A stretch of DNA of 64,000 bases from Apodemus sylvaticus. Taxonomy: Eukaryota; Chordata; Mammalia; Rodentia; Muridae. The notes under the pieces were generated by a model, which had not been told where the DNA came from, did no database searches, and was given only the letters and a program-made list of their open reading frames with translations. The translations under genes and the position numbers were made by a program. Below are positions 1 to 11,245 of the stretch, in pieces (position 1 is the first letter of the stretch; every line of letters starts with the position of its first letter). The DNA lies in assembly GCF_947179515.1 (NCBI RefSeq), contig NC_067473.1, forward strand, positions 124,979,909 to 125,043,908, written 5' to 3'.

Positions 1-613
1 CATCCTTGACAGGCTCCTGCTGTCTGTCAGACTGGGCCATAGTGTCCCCCTCCTTCCCATCCTCTGTCCAGCCTATGCTCCTTTCCTCGAGGCACTAAAA
101 CATACTGGTACTCCTTTACCCAGTTCTCTCTCTACTCCTGGCACCATTCTTTCAGAAACATCTTTTCAGTCCACAGCCATATCAAGAATAAGATGCAAAG
201 CAAATGTTCCAAAGTGTTAGGTAGTAAAAATAAATAAATTAAAAACAACTGAAAAAAAAATAAGTTCTAAAACCCAAACCTATAATCATTAAAAAAAAGG
301 GGGGGGACTTGAAATGGCACTGGCAAATACAAAAAAATCATAAATAGTAATCTATTGATCCAATATGAGCATACTGTTATAGATTTGCTCAAATCTGCAT
401 ACATGTGCATACAACACACATATACATATATGTGTATTATATATCTTCATATCTGGGCTTTCCATATAGAATTTTGTTTATACAAAATAGATATTTATAA
501 CACTTGTGATATGTTTTAAGGTGTATTAGTATATGCTACTCTATCTTTTTATCATTTATACCACACAATGAAATTACTAGTGCATATAAATTAATATATA
601 ATGGAATGCTATT
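1..613. other. Unclassified AT-rich sequence
   Basis: No gene or clear repeat was recognised. The stretch holds A-rich runs (about 235-300), a short G run near 300 and a degenerate CA/TA-rich patch at about 400-450. Confidence 0.5.
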
Positions 614-760
614 AATATTCAGGATTTGGGGGGGGGGGTTGAGACAGGGTTTCTCTGTGTAGCCCTGGCTGTGCTAGAACTCAGAAACCCACCTGTCTCT
701 GCTTCCCAAGTTCTGAGATTGAAGGCGTGCGCCACTACTGCCCATCAATATTCAGGATTT
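614..760 (-). repeat. B1 SINE with 14-bp target-site duplication
   Basis: A 7SL-derived B1 lies in reverse orientation at 628-746, recognisable by the reverse B1 core GAGACAGGGTTTCTCTGTGT. It is flanked by perfect 14-bp direct repeats (AATATTCAGGATTT at 614-627 and 747-760), which marks a retrotransposition event. The tail side is an 11-G run (628-638), that is, a C run on the element strand instead of the usual A tail. Non-coding. Confidence 0.95.
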
Positions 761-888
761 TAACAGCGACAACATTAAACTTAATTCACTTACTCTATCC
801 ATAACTTTACATACTTGGGTTTTTCCTAACGATGTCACATTATAAAACTTTGCTACTTAGATGGACTAAGCCCAGCTTCCTGACTATG

Positions 889-1799
889 ATGCACTTTGTA
901 TTCTATTTTTTTTTTCTTTTTTTTTTTGGAATTCCCCTATACTCTTGCTCTGAGTCTTTCCAGAACCAGGGGCCACTCTTCCATTCTTTTTTTTTTTAAT
1001 ATTTTTATTTTCTATATTCTTTGTTTACATTCCAAATGATTTCCCCTTTCCCAGATCCCCCCTCCCCATATGTCCCATAAACCTTCTTCTCTCCATCCCT
1101 TCTCCAATCACCTCCCTCCTTTTTTTCTCTGTCCTTATATTCCCCTCCAATGCCAGATCAATCCTTTCCAGGATCAGGACCTTCTCCATACTTCTTCATG
1201 GGAGTCATTTGTTATGCAATTTGTGCCTTGGGTATTCAGGGATTCTGGGCTAATTAATATCCACTTATCAGAGATTGCATTCCATGTGTATTCTTTTGTG
1301 ACTGGGTTACCTCACTTAGGATGATATTTTCCAGATCAAACCATTTGCCTAAAAATTTTGTGAATTCATTGTTTCTAACTGCTGAGTAGTATTCCATTGT
1401 GTAAATATACCACATTTTCTGTATCCATTCCTCCATTGAGGGACATCTGGGTTCTTTCCAGCTTCTGGCTATTATAAATAAGGCTGCTATGAACATAGTG
1501 GAGCATGTGTCCTTATTGCATGCAGGGGAATCCTCTGGGTATATGCCCAGGAGAGATATAGCAGGATCCTCCGGAAGTGTCATGTCCAGTTTTCTGAGGA
1601 ACCGCCAGACTGATTTCCAAAGTGGTTGTACCATCTTACAGCCCCACCAGCAGTGGAGGAGTGTTCCTCTTTCTCCACATCCTCGCCAACACCTGCTGTC
1701 TCCTGAGTTTTTGACCTTAGCCATTCTGACTGGTGTAAGGTGAAATCTCAGGGTTGTTTTGATCTGCATTTCCCTGATGACTAATGCACCTTGTATTCT
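889..1799 (-). mobile_element. 5'-truncated L1 retrotransposon (ORF2 C-terminus and 3'UTR)
   Basis: The minus strand encodes an uninterrupted L1 ORF2 C-terminal segment of about 171 residues (1254-1769) with hallmark stretches such as LLGIYPEDSPACNKDT and FIAALFIIARSWKEP. It is followed by 3'UTR and a T-rich tail at 988-997. Near-perfect 16-bp direct repeats (889-904 and 1784-1799, one mismatch) bound the insertion. Between the L1 tail and the left repeat lie a second L1 3'UTR fragment and a second T tract (905-987). The copy is 5'-truncated: no ORF1, endonuclease or reverse-transcriptase core is present, so it cannot move by itself. The open frame and near-identical TSD suggest a fairly young insertion. 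Confidence 0.95.
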
Positions 1800-1857
1800 C
1801 TAACCATTATTATCCTTAGCAGTGACTGCATACTGATAGTTTATCATGAACAGTAGT

Positions 1858-2061
1858 TCTATGGTTTTTTTAAAGATTTATTTACTATATATAAGTACAC
1901 TGTAGCTGTCTTCAGACACCCCAGAAAAGGACATCAGATCTCATTACAGATGTTTCTGAGCCACCGTGTGTTTTCTGGGATTTGAACTCAGGACCTTCGG
2001 AAGAGCAGTCAGTGCTCTTAACCACTGAGCCATCTCTCCAGTCCTCTCTATGGTTTTTTTA
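1858..2061 (-). repeat. B2 SINE with target-site duplication
   Basis: A tRNA-derived B2 in reverse orientation, showing the reverse B2 end CTTAACCACTGAGCCATCTC and the 3' motif AAAGATTTATTT. The 15-bp direct repeats TCTATGGTTTTTTTA (1858-1872 and 2047-2061) flank it; the T-rich tail merges with the left copy. Confidence 0.95.
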
Positions 2062-2069
2062 GATGTGGT

Positions 2070-2200
2070 TTACTTCTCCAGCTAAGCTTTACCTCTCAAA
2101 AATTCCACAGCCTCCCCAGACAGTGCCACCAACTGGGAACCAAATGTTCAAACATCTAAGCCACTGGGAAGATTCTCATTGAAATCACCACACAGTATTC
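2070..2200 (-). repeat. 5' part of a MaLR-type LTR
   Basis: Read on the minus strand, this begins with TGTGGTGATTTCAATGAGAA and carries the module ending ...CCAGTTGGTGGCACTGT. This resembles the 5' end of rodent MT/ORR1 (MaLR) LTRs. Only the first ~130 bp are seen. The exact subfamily is inferred from memory and is not certain. Confidence 0.6.
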
Positions 2201-3130
2201 ATAGCATGTCTGATAACAGCAGCCAACCCAGGTGATATGTACAGCCCACTATACACAAATATCCTTCATTTTAGTAAGTGAGAAACAACAGCAAATGCCT
2301 AAGTTAGTAATGCCACCATGAAGAACACATCCTGATCACAGTTTTGGTGTAGAACTCATGCTAAAGAGAAAGTGATGAGACCTTAATCACGTAGGAGGGC
2401 CTCATTAGAGCCTCGAGTATTTAACTGTCAGTGTGACACATTATGAGTGGCAAAAAAGGAAAAAAAAATCCATGTGTGAAAATTACTGCATTTCTGGATT
2501 AGAAACTGTGAGCATCGCTAGGTGTGCCAGCACATGAATGCATTTCTAAAATATCATCAACTACACCCAGCATTTCAAACAAAGCAATTTGAAACTCTAG
2601 GCAACACACTGACAATAACAAACCTGAACAGACATGTTTAATGAAAGTGAATATAATACATCTTCAAAGAGGCTATACAGTAGAGTTTTCTTCCAACTGT
2701 ACCAGGCTTTACAATACACATGCCTGTTTGCATGTGAACTCACATTCTGCTGTAGGAATTGTAATGCGGTGGAGGAGAGGGGTGGCAAGTGGTTACCAAA
2801 ACAACAAAAGTCACCACCACACAATACACACATGCAATCCTATCTCATCTCATAGCTGACCAGCATATCCAAGTGATTCCTCATTACCCTAGGTGCTTGT
2901 GCTGGTTCTACCAGATACAGAGAGGAGTCTTTTAGTCTGTGGATAAGACATTTCACTGCATATATGACTCAGGTCAATCAGTAATTTTTTTTTTAACCAG
3001 AATACAATCTAATGTATACTCCTTAAGAAGAGATATTTTTCCTAGTTCTGTTGTTGTTAATTCCTATTACCCAAGATACTGCTTAAAATAAAAGTTCTCA
3101 ATAAATAGATATTAAACAAATGAACAAATG
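2200..3130. other. Unclassified unique sequence
   Basis: No gene, exon or repeat family was recognised. The short open frames here overlap on both strands and have no convincing coding features. Confidence 0.5.
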
Positions 3131-3131
3131 A

Positions 3132-3132
<1 letters not shown>

Positions 3133-3172
<40 letters not shown>
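3133..3172. repeat. (CA)20 microsatellite
   Basis: Forty bases of uninterrupted CA dinucleotide. Such alternating purine-pyrimidine tracts are prone to slippage and can adopt Z-DNA. Confidence 0.98.
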
Positions 3173-3175
<3 letters not shown>

Positions 3176-3379
3176 CTAGCACTACTGAAACCTATGAACT
3201 TAATCTCTGTACCTGATCTAAAAATCCCAAGGACCACAACTTGAGTTGAAACAGCCTGACTCTTCAATATGCTCAGAAGGAAAGAACTCCAAATATGGTT
3301 CCAGTCCAACTTGTTTGTATCAATCCATCCCTACAAATTATCAATTCCCCTTTCAACAGAAGCAGGAGAATGTAATGGT

Positions 3380-3505
3380 TGAATTCAGACTCTGTAACAA
3401 TGCTTTCTCCTTGCGTGACCTAGGAGCCACATAACCTCTGTGTGCTTCATTCTTTCTGTCTGAGAAATAGGAATAACAGTAAGACCTATTTCAAATGTGG
3501 GCAAC
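3380..3505 (-). repeat. MIR SINE
   Basis: Reverse MIR layout: a diverged 'tgacct..g..cacataacctctgtg' module followed by TGAGAAATAGGAATAACAGT, resembling the 'cctcatctgtaaaatggggataata' core of MIR. MIR predates the eutherian radiation, so this block is old sequence. Confidence 0.7.
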
Positions 3506-3541
3506 TATAAATAACTACAGACTAAAAACACAAAGAAGAAC

Positions 3542-3725
3542 TGGGCATGGTGGTGCCCACCTTTAATCCTAGCACTCAGGAGGCAGTGGTAGTTGTATCT
3601 CTGAGTTTAAGGTCAGCCTGGTATAGAGTGTTCTAGAACAGCAAGTGCTATACAAAAGAAACCTGTCTTGAAAAGCCAACCAAGAAGAAGGAAGAAGGGG
3701 GGGGGGGGAGGAGGAGGAGGAGACA
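3542..3725 (+). repeat. B1 SINE with purine-rich tail
   Basis: Starts GGGCATGGTGGTGCCCACCT and continues with the B1 body to about 3660. An A-rich tail then grades into GAAGAAGG, a 12-G run (3697-3708) and (GGA)n. Moderately diverged from B1 consensus. Confidence 0.9.
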
Positions 3726-3805
3726 AGGACAACAACAGGACATCAAGGAGGGCAATGACAACCTACAAAGAAGATGACACAAAGTAGAACAACATACCTT
3801 ACATT

Positions 3806-4218
3806 CTGTCTTACTTACGGTTTCTATGGCTATGACAAAACCACATGAACAAAAGCACTTTAGGGAGGAAAGCGTTTGTTTGCCTAATGCTTCCACATCA
3901 CTGTTCATCACTGAAGGTGCTCAAGACAGGTACTCAAACATGGCAGGGACCAGAAGGCAGGAGCTGATGCAGGCGCTATGGAGGAATGCTGCTTAGTGGC
4001 TTGCTTTCCATGGCTTGCTCAACTGTATAGAATCAGTGCCATCATCTCAGGGGTGGCACCACCCACAGTGGGCTGGGCCCTCACTCATGAATCACTAATC
4101 AAGAAAATTCCCTACAGGCTTGCCTACAGATCTTAAGCAGGCATTTTCTCAATTGGGGTTCCTTCCTCTCCAGTGACTATGGCTTGTGTCATACTCACAT
4201 AAAATGAACCATCACAGG
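3806..4218 (-). repeat. LTR element, MaLR-like (copy 1 of a shared family)
   Basis: On the minus strand the element begins near a diverged 'cttgacacaagct' module. It passes through the rodent-typical tract with GGGCCCAGCCCACTGTGGGT and ends near a diverged polyadenylation region. It shares this whole layout with 43360-43715. I take it for an MT-type MaLR LTR; the family name is an inference. Confidence 0.65.
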
Positions 4219-4251
4219 TTCTTTGTCAGAAATAACCAAATGACAAGTTCT

Positions 4252-4437
4252 TTTTAGTAGTTAAGAGCATGTATGGCTCTTTCAAAGGACCCAAGCTTAG
4301 TTCCTAACTCTCATGTTGGGTAGCTCATAACTGCCTGTAAGTCCAACTCCAGGAGATTTAACACCCTCAGTGAGCATCTGCACTTACTCATGTATACCAA
4401 CACATACCTAACGAGAAATAAAATGAATATTTAAAAG
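4252..4437 (+). repeat. Diverged B2/B3 SINE
   Basis: The tRNA-derived head is still visible (AGTAGTTAAGAGCATGTATG, then GGACCCAAGCTTAGTTCCTA), followed by 'aactgcctgtaagtccaactccagg' and an AATAAAATGAATATTT tail. High divergence indicates an old copy. Confidence 0.8.
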
Positions 4438-4439
4438 CC

Positions 4440-5855
4440 TAATTTCAAGTAATCTAATTAGCAATAAAAACAATAGAAAGAGAAAGACCGTTATTTGGAG
4501 GGCTAATGGTTCCTGTGCTTCTCAAATCTGCTCTGGAGCCCGTATAGCAGGCAAAAAGTAATTCACATGAATGTACACTTGGCAAAAAAGAAGTATAGAA
4601 CAGGAATGTAAAATTATGCAAAGGCTTTGAGATTACATGAATTATACTGCTGCATATGAATCAGTGTGTTCTAAAGAAGCTATGCCGTATAAAATAGACA
4701 TAGTCGTGTAGTTGATTAGATTTATACTTCCATCTTATTTAAACTATGCCACCTGGAGAATAAGATAATTCAATGCTTTTTATATAAAACACCTTAGCTT
4801 AATATATCACAATGAGAGTCCCTCCTTTTGAATTCAGTTATGGCAAAATGGAAGTCTGGGAAGGAATATTCAATGAGTGGGGTGCTAACTACCTGGCGAA
4901 GACACCGCCTGACTAGCAATAGATAAGGGCTCCAGGTTACACTTCCTAGAGAGAGGAACCAAGTCTTGGAGTGTTCTTCCGGAAATAAGGCAAACATGGG
5001 TTGTCTTGGGTGTTTCATTTGTTTTGTACTTTTGTCTTTTGTAAATTGTCGACTGTCTGTTTTTGTTAAAGAAATCAAGGCTCTATAGCCCCCACAATGA
5101 CTACAAATCTCTGATAAATGCGGTTTTCACTTCACAGGTTTTGAAAACAGAGTGAAAGAGAGCTATGGTATTTCATACATACCAATCCAAAAGTAGCTCA
5201 TGAAGTATACCACTGTCAGTAAGTGCATTAAAGCACAATTTCTCAACCACTGGGCTTAGAGTCACTGGTACCTTGTACCCTTAGGGCTTGGATGGGACCT
5301 TATGCAGGTGACCCCTCCAGGACCATCTACTCATTCCCCAAGTATCCTGAGTACTCCAAGTCTTCTCCAGAGAGCCATGCAAACCTCGCTCTCCACTTTA
5401 AACAGTCCTTCACAACAAACTAGGAAACAAAGCAGAAAGGGCATAATTCAACTCGGTATTAAGAGTCACCCAGAGGGACGTATAGAAAAGGCCACACAGG
5501 GAAGGCCCCATATATATAGTATTTGTAAAGCAAAAGCAATGGAACCTTCTACACTCTGGGACTTACAAGTACCCTCGGTATGATAATGGAATGTTCTAAA
5601 GGGATACAAAACTGCAGCAACTCGTGAATGATTTGGTAAGTATACTCATTTTAATGGAGTTTCATTAGAGCCAAGAATCCACAGAGCACAAGGCACGAGG
5701 GCCCAGCTTCAGATGCCTGAAATGTATTAACTGATCCAGGGATACCAATAGGTATTTGATCTATATGTGAAATTTTTAAGAAGAAAGAAACAGAGATTTA
5801 TTTAAATTGGAACTCCTCAGGAATGGACACTTTATAATACAGGAGAGGACTCAGT
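4440..5855. other. Unclassified unique sequence
   Basis: No repeat or exon recognised. A 94-residue minus-strand frame (4794-5078) and a 93-residue plus-strand frame (5302-5583) show no domain, signal peptide or low-complexity explanation. I do not consider them genes. Confidence 0.45.
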
Positions 5856-5859
5856 GTAG

Positions 5860-5932
5860 TCTGGGGTGTAGTTCAGCAGTACAATGTGATTACCATATTT
5901 GAGGCCCTGGCTTCAACCCCCCAGAACCAAAA
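5860..5932 (+). repeat. ID-like SINE
   Basis: Contains CTGGGGTGTAGTTCAGCAGT and GAGGCCCTGGCTTCAACCCC, a diverged ID (BC1-related, tRNA-Ala-like) layout with A-box and B-box regions in order and an A-rich end. Confidence 0.75.
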
Positions 5933-6750
5933 GGTCAGTCTGTTGTAGAATATTTTCAGATAGACCCTTAATGTTATTACCTTATTTTTGTTTTACTTGA
6001 GAAGTAATTATAAAAAGTTATTTTGTGTTCCAGGTCCTGAGGTGCCCAGCCCCCCCCCCCCCTTTATACAGGGAAATAGGATACATAATAAAGGTAGGCA
6101 AGGCAGAGTTTTATCTAAACAGACAAGACAACAAAAATGTAGACAGAAGAATTTCAAATTCATATTTTATTTTTGTCAAAGTGAGGCGCTCGTGTGTCAG
6201 TGGCTTAGACTCTGGAGTGCTACTTTAGACTGGATTGGTGTAGAGAAGCACTTTACCGGGGTGACATTGGGGCTCGGACCACAAGCAGTAAGTAGCCAGT
6301 CAAGTAAAGATCTGTGAAAAGAGGTTTTTAACACCAGGCAAATGGAAAATGAGGAAACACCCAGGGGATCTCAGGCACCCTGTGAATGTAGAGAGTTTAA
6401 CCCACTGTTGGGGGACCAGGGGGTACAGATCATGTAGGGCTGTCAAGTGCTCAGTAAGGCAGAGCTTTACGGGAGGTCGGCGGCCGCTGTGAGCATGCAC
6501 TTGAGTCTGTCCATGGGACATGTCTGTGAATGTATACGACTGTGAGCATACTGAAGCCAGGAGGCCAATGTGGGTGTCTACCTCACTTATTGAGAGCAGT
6601 CTCTCAAATGAACTTCAGAAAGCCTCCTCCCCTGTCTCTGCCTCTCCAGTACCTGGGTCACTAGGGTATATAGCACTATACATGACTTAAAAAAAATTAT
6701 TCTCATTTATCAACGTGCCAAGTGGTCTTAATTTTTGCAATTTTATTGTT
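5933..6750. other. Mostly unclassified; C13 run and isolated NotI site
   Basis: Holds a 13-C homopolymer (6050-6062). A GCGGCCGC site at 6480-6487 stands out against the CpG-poor background. About 6390-6470 vaguely resembles an ancient mammalian repeat module seen better at 53.2 kb, but the match is too weak to call. Confidence 0.45.
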
Positions 6751-6754
6751 ACAC

Positions 6755-7010
6755 GTGGGCAAATATGCAAGCACGAACACACATGGATGCGCATTCATAA
6801 ATACAACCTGTTGAGTCTCTTTAATGTCACGTGCATGTGTTTCTGTTTGGGGATGAGCACTTGGGATCAGATGACGTGTCCGGGGTTCATCCCTGGAGAA
6901 AACGGATTCTCCATTTCTCAGCAGCCATTAAAGTCCTGTAGCTTCTCCTCTGGGGTGGGGCCTTGTGAGATTTCCCCCACGTGCACTGGAATGTCTTGTG
7001 TCACAGACTC
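6755..7010. repeat. Rodent interspersed repeat, family not assigned
   Basis: The tract with ATACAACCTGTTGAGTCTCT, then GAGCACTTGGGAT and GGTGGGGCCTTGTGAGATTT matches a repeat I know to be common in mouse DNA. I cannot name the family or its orientation with confidence. Confidence 0.5.
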
Positions 7011-7239
7011 CATCACTTGTACAGCCATCCAACACTGACTGAGCCACCTCCCCAGGCCCAGCACTGGAAAATGCCATGGCATGGTCTCTGCTGTGAGCAT
7101 GGCTGCTGCTGTCTGGGAAGAATTCAGACCTCACCAGCCTTCAAGTCCTCAAGTCCAACCTTCATCATAGAGGTGAGGACAAGTTCAGGGCCATGTTTCT
7201 CAACACTGTTGGAGGAGGCATAGTCATCCCCACCCCCAC

Positions 7240-8045
7240 CCCATCCCCACCTCAAAAAGAAAAAAACCTTTGCTTTAGTATTATTTTGTCTAAGGCAGCA
7301 TTATTCCTTACAAACTTCCTTTGAATTTTATATGAAAGAAAGAACTCAAGCAAAAAGCTTTTCAATCATATAAACATTGTTCTTCCAGGAGGACTCCAGC
7401 ATGTACTGAAGCCAATTAGTTTTTAAACAGTAAGCCTCTACCTTGACTCCTAATCAATATCCCATGACATCTCCTCACAAAATGATAATGTATTGAATAC
7501 TCTTAGGAATAAGAAGGCGTGAAATATAATACAATATAATTAACTCTGACCCAATTAAAACTAATTTTGTAAAAGTTTATAACTGTAAAGGTCTGAGCCT
7601 TCATTCAGTAAGAAAATTCTGTTTTAGAAATTAGAAATTAACAAAAATTAGAAAACAAAAAAATAAAAAAAACCCAGCATAAGACAGTAATTACTCAAGC
7701 AAATGCCATGTGGAGATGAATTTATATAGTGCCAGACTCTAACCATTGCAACAGAGTTACTACAAAAGTATCAGGCTGGGTAAAGCCCTGTGACACACTA
7801 TCTACTAACATTTGGACACAGCAGACAGCTACAGTGTAGACTTAACTCCCTGAAATGGTTAGGACATTAAACTCTAACCTGAGGCTTAGAAACTCAACTA
7901 ACAAAGAGACAATTGCTTGCCAACACTGCTTTATTTAAACATTCTAGTTACCACCCAGGAAAGCCAAGTTCCTGAAGCAAATCCATTGTCATCCTTGGAA
8001 CCACCTATAAAGTTCTCTATCACTAACAAACGAGACTCAAAAGAC
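7240..8045. other. Unclassified AT-rich sequence
   Basis: Begins with a C-rich/A-rich transition (about 7225-7266). No gene or repeat was recognised. A-rich patches lie near 7630-7675. Confidence 0.45.
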
Positions 8046-8048
8046 CAA

Positions 8049-8320
8049 AGAAATGGCTCCGAGGTAAAGTGATAGCTCAGCAACCATGAAGACCTGAGTT
8101 CAGATCCCCAGGACCAACGTTAAAACAAAACAAAATAAAACAGCTATAGTGGAATGTATCTGTAGAGCTGGGGTGGGCAGTCTAGCCAGTGAACTCCAGA
8201 TTCCGTGAGAAAGCCTATCTCAAGAATCACGGTGAAGAGCAACTGAAGACAACAATGGACCATGGACCATGATCTCTGGCCTGCAAGTACACACACACAC
8301 ACACACACACAAACACACAC
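8049..8320 (+). repeat. B4-type SINE
   Basis: The tRNA-like head (GAAATGGCTCCGAGGTAAAG, then GACCTGAGTTCAGATCCCCA) is followed by a B4 3' half with 'gagaaagcctatctcaa', 'ggtgaagagcaactgaagac' and a terminal (CA)n tract at about 8289-8320. Confidence 0.85.
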
Positions 8321-8797
8321 GGCCTCCTGACCATTTCATCCACTCTAAGAATGCAGGCTCTGAGAGTCTCTGAGCCAGCTTGCTGTTCATATGGTACTGT
8401 ATGCAGCCTAAGCAGCAGGCCAGGCAAGCTAAGAAAACAAGGGGAAATGGAGACCGCAATGCTAAAAGCTCCGAGTAATGCAACCCTGCCACCCCTGATG
8501 TTTGACGATACAGGAGGAGCCAGAATGATTTCATTAAACAAGACAGGCACCATTATTTTCTTTTGGTTACCACACACTTTCAGGCCTCTGGCTCAATTAA
8601 AAACTTAACCACATATATGTAGAGTTTAATTACATTTCTTCAACATCTGCCTCTCTTTTCAAGCCAAAAGAAAATAATATTTATATAAAATAACAAGATT
8701 GAGAAAAACATATATGGCTGTCTTCTCATCTCACTCGACTGGCTTTGCCCTAAGAGTATTTATTCACTTTCACTCAGGAATGGACTCTCTCGACTAC

Positions 8798-9365
8798 TTT
8801 TTTTTAAGATTATATCTATTTACATTCCAGTCATTGACACCCCTCCCCCTAGTCCTCCCTCCCACAGCTCCTCATTCCATTTCTCCTTCCCCCTGCCTCC
8901 CCCTCCATCAGGGTGCTCCCCCATCAGGTCTCCTCCCCCCCTCCCCATCAGGACTCCTCCTTCCCTGGGACCTCAAGTCTATTGAGGATAAAGCACATTT
9001 TCTCCCACTGAGGCCCGACCAGGCAGACCTCTGCTATTTTTGTGCCAGGGGCCTCAGACTGCCCTGTGTATGCTCCAGGTTGCTGGTTGAGTGTCTGAGA
9101 GCTCCCTGGGGTCTGGGTAAGTTGAGACGGTTGGCCTTCCTATGGGGTCACACTCCACTTCAGCTGTTTCAGTCCTTCCCCTAATTCAACCCTAGGTAGG
9201 GGTTCCGGACTTCAGTTCAATGGTTAGGTATCTGCTTTTGTCTCAGTCAGCTGCTAGTAGGGCCTCTCAGAGGACAGCCATGCCAGGCTCCTGTCTGTGT
9301 CTTTTTGGTTACTGAGGACCTCCTGGGAGGCATGCAGGCTGTAGCTCTCTTTTGCTTCTTAATGT
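8798..9365 (-). mobile_element. L1 3'UTR fragment
   Basis: A reverse-oriented L1 3' end of the older mouse lineage: a T-tract at about 8799-8807, a pyrimidine-rich region (8835-8965), then modules such as GGGACCTCAAGTCTATTGAG and TTCCCCTAATTCAACCCTAG. The 161-residue open frame at 8699-9184 lies inside this UTR and is not a gene. No clear TSD was found. Confidence 0.85.
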
Positions 9366-9594
9366 CAATAGCAAAAGGTAGGTCACATGAACACCTCAAA
9401 GTTAATCATATTTTTCTTACTTACTATTGCTTTGTCTTGCATGTATAAAAACTCACAGTGAAGGCAGAGAACCAGAAGCTGATATCTGTAATCTTCTGCA
9501 TGAATTTCCACCTTGTTCATTGACCAACAGATTTCCAAGAGAACCTGAAGCTCACTGATACGGCTAGTCTAGCGAGCCATCTTGCTCTGTATAC

Positions 9595-9740
9595 CTTCTG
9601 TCTTCGCGTTCTGAGAACTGAATTACAAATGGGCTAGCACGCTCACCCAGCATCCATACAGCACACAGGTGCTAGGGATTCGAATTAGGGTCGCACACTT
9701 GCAGAACAGGTGCTTCAACCACTGAGCCAGTCCCAGGTCT
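9595..9740 (-). repeat. Diverged B4-type SINE
   Basis: Reverse layout: a B1-like 'tctgagaactgaattacaaat' part, then GTGCTAGGGATTCGAATTAG and GGTGCTTCAACCACTGAGCC, the reverse tRNA-like head. Confidence 0.7.
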
Positions 9741-9769
9741 TGTTTGTTGTTGGTTTTCTCATTTTTGTT

Positions 9770-9948
9770 TTTAAAATAGGGTCTTATAGGTTTATGTAGC
9801 TGGAGATGACCTTGAACTTCTGCTTTTTCCCAACTCCATCTCCTAACTTCTGGGATTACAGGTATGTTCCACCAAACTAAATTTATGTGGTACTGAGGAT
9901 TTAAGCCAGAGAAAACATTCTACCAACTGAGCGATATCCCCAATCCCT
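9770..9948 (-). repeat. B4-type SINE
   Basis: Reverse B1-like half (GATGACCTTGAACTTCTGCT, TTCTGGGATTACAGGTATGT) followed by the reverse ID-like head (CTACCAACTGAGCGATATCC). Sits directly after another reverse B4 copy. Confidence 0.8.
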
Positions 9949-10147
9949 AGACACTTGAAAGAGAATAGGAGACTAGTCTGGCTCAGAGCGACTGTGATGC
10001 GGCAGGGATGACTGAAGGCATACCTGCTTCGCTAGGATGAATTGCTAAGATGAACTGTTCTGACCAAAGTCTGGGTTCTGAGAGTAGGAAGAAGAGGGAA
10101 ATCAAGACCAAGAGTGGGAAGATCTGAGAATAACAAATGACTGCTTA

Positions 10148-10385
10148 AAAAGAAAGGCTGGAGCTGGAGAGCTGGCTCCGTGGTTAAGAGCACTTGCTGT
10201 TCTTGCAAAGGACACAGGTGTCGTTCCCAGTACCCACATGGAGGTTGTGCTGGGAATTCAATCACCACCATCCATGACCCCAGCTCTGTGAGATCCAATG
10301 CTGTCTCCTGACCTCTGTGAGCACCAGTCACATACATGCACAGAAATACATGCAAGCAAAACACTCAGAAAATTAAAGTTAAATA
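10148..10385 (+). repeat. B2/B3 SINE
   Basis: Head GGAGAGCTGGCTCCGTGGTT, followed by AAGAGCACTTGCTGTTCTTG and the B3-type body with 'tctcctgacctctgtgagcacc'; A-rich end near 10375. The reverse frame across it is a by-product. Confidence 0.9.
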
Positions 10386-10644
10386 TTAAGTTTTAACGAA
10401 TAAAACTCATAGCATACATTGCTTTTTTCTCGTCTGATATGTGGAGAAGTGACATAGCATCACCTCCACTATAAAGCCATATCTACTCATTGTTTAGCAT
10501 AGTCAATGAAAAGAAGGAAGATCAATCACATTATCTCTGGAAATACTATCCAGCTGAAAACTTAGGAACTGGGTAACAAAACAGTAACCAGAATTACAGG
10601 ACCTTTCTTCTAGTTACCCTTGAAAAAGTATTAAACATATATTT

Positions 10645-10906
10645 AAGATGTATAACCAAGGGGCTGGAGAAAGAGGTCAGCAGTGAAGAATACTGAATGT
10701 TCTTCCAGAAGACCTTCATTGATCAAGTCTCACACCCACTATGGTAGCTGACAACCTCTGTAACTCCAGTCCTTGGGAATCTACTGCCCTCCGCTAGCCA
10801 AATGGGGCACTATATGCACACGGTGCATAAACATAAAATCAGACAAACTCTCATATATATGAGATAAATATAAACAAAATCTCAAAAGGGTTTAAAAGAT
10901 GTATAA
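10645..10906 (+). repeat. B3/B2 SINE with target-site duplication
   Basis: Diverged head GGGGCTGGAGAAAGAGGTCA and body 'acctctgtaactccagtccttgggaatctac'. Flanked by 11-bp direct repeats AAGATGTATAA (10645-10655 and 10896-10906). Confidence 0.85.
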
Positions 10907-10909
10907 ATT

Positions 10910-11190
10910 GTAGTCCTAGAATTTTATGAGTGGTATAAAAGGAGGCATTTAGACTCCGTTGCAAAACTGAAACCATGTCACCAGAAAACTGTAACTGGAG
11001 AACGTGATCCACCTTTACCCTCTACACAAGTAATTTCCATACTATAGGTAAAACCATCATGTGATCAAACTCAATTATAATATAGCTAAAGTGTAAGTGA
11101 ATACCATATAAATAATTTCCATTATCATACATTTATTAGTAATTTTTAGGGCTTTAAATATTATTTCTTAAAATTCAGTCATTTTGAGCC
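10910..11190. other. Unclassified AT-rich sequence
   Basis: No feature recognised. Confidence 0.4.
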
Positions 11191-11192
11191 AG

Positions 11193-11245
11193 GGAGAGAC
11201 AGAGGCAGGTGGATGTCTGTGAGTTCAAGGCCAGGATACAGAGGC
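11193..11245 (+). repeat. B1/B4-type fragment
   Basis: A partial 7SL-derived module, AGACAGAGGCAGGTGGATGT followed by CTGTGAGTTCAAGGCCAGGA; both ends are lost. Confidence 0.6.

Noticed and set aside
1254..1769. 171-residue open frame on the minus strand
   Set aside because: It is the L1 ORF2 C-terminus of a 5'-truncated insertion, not a host gene.
8699..9184. 161-residue plus-strand frame
   Set aside because: It reads antisense through an L1 3'UTR and has proline-rich, low-complexity composition from the pyrimidine tract.
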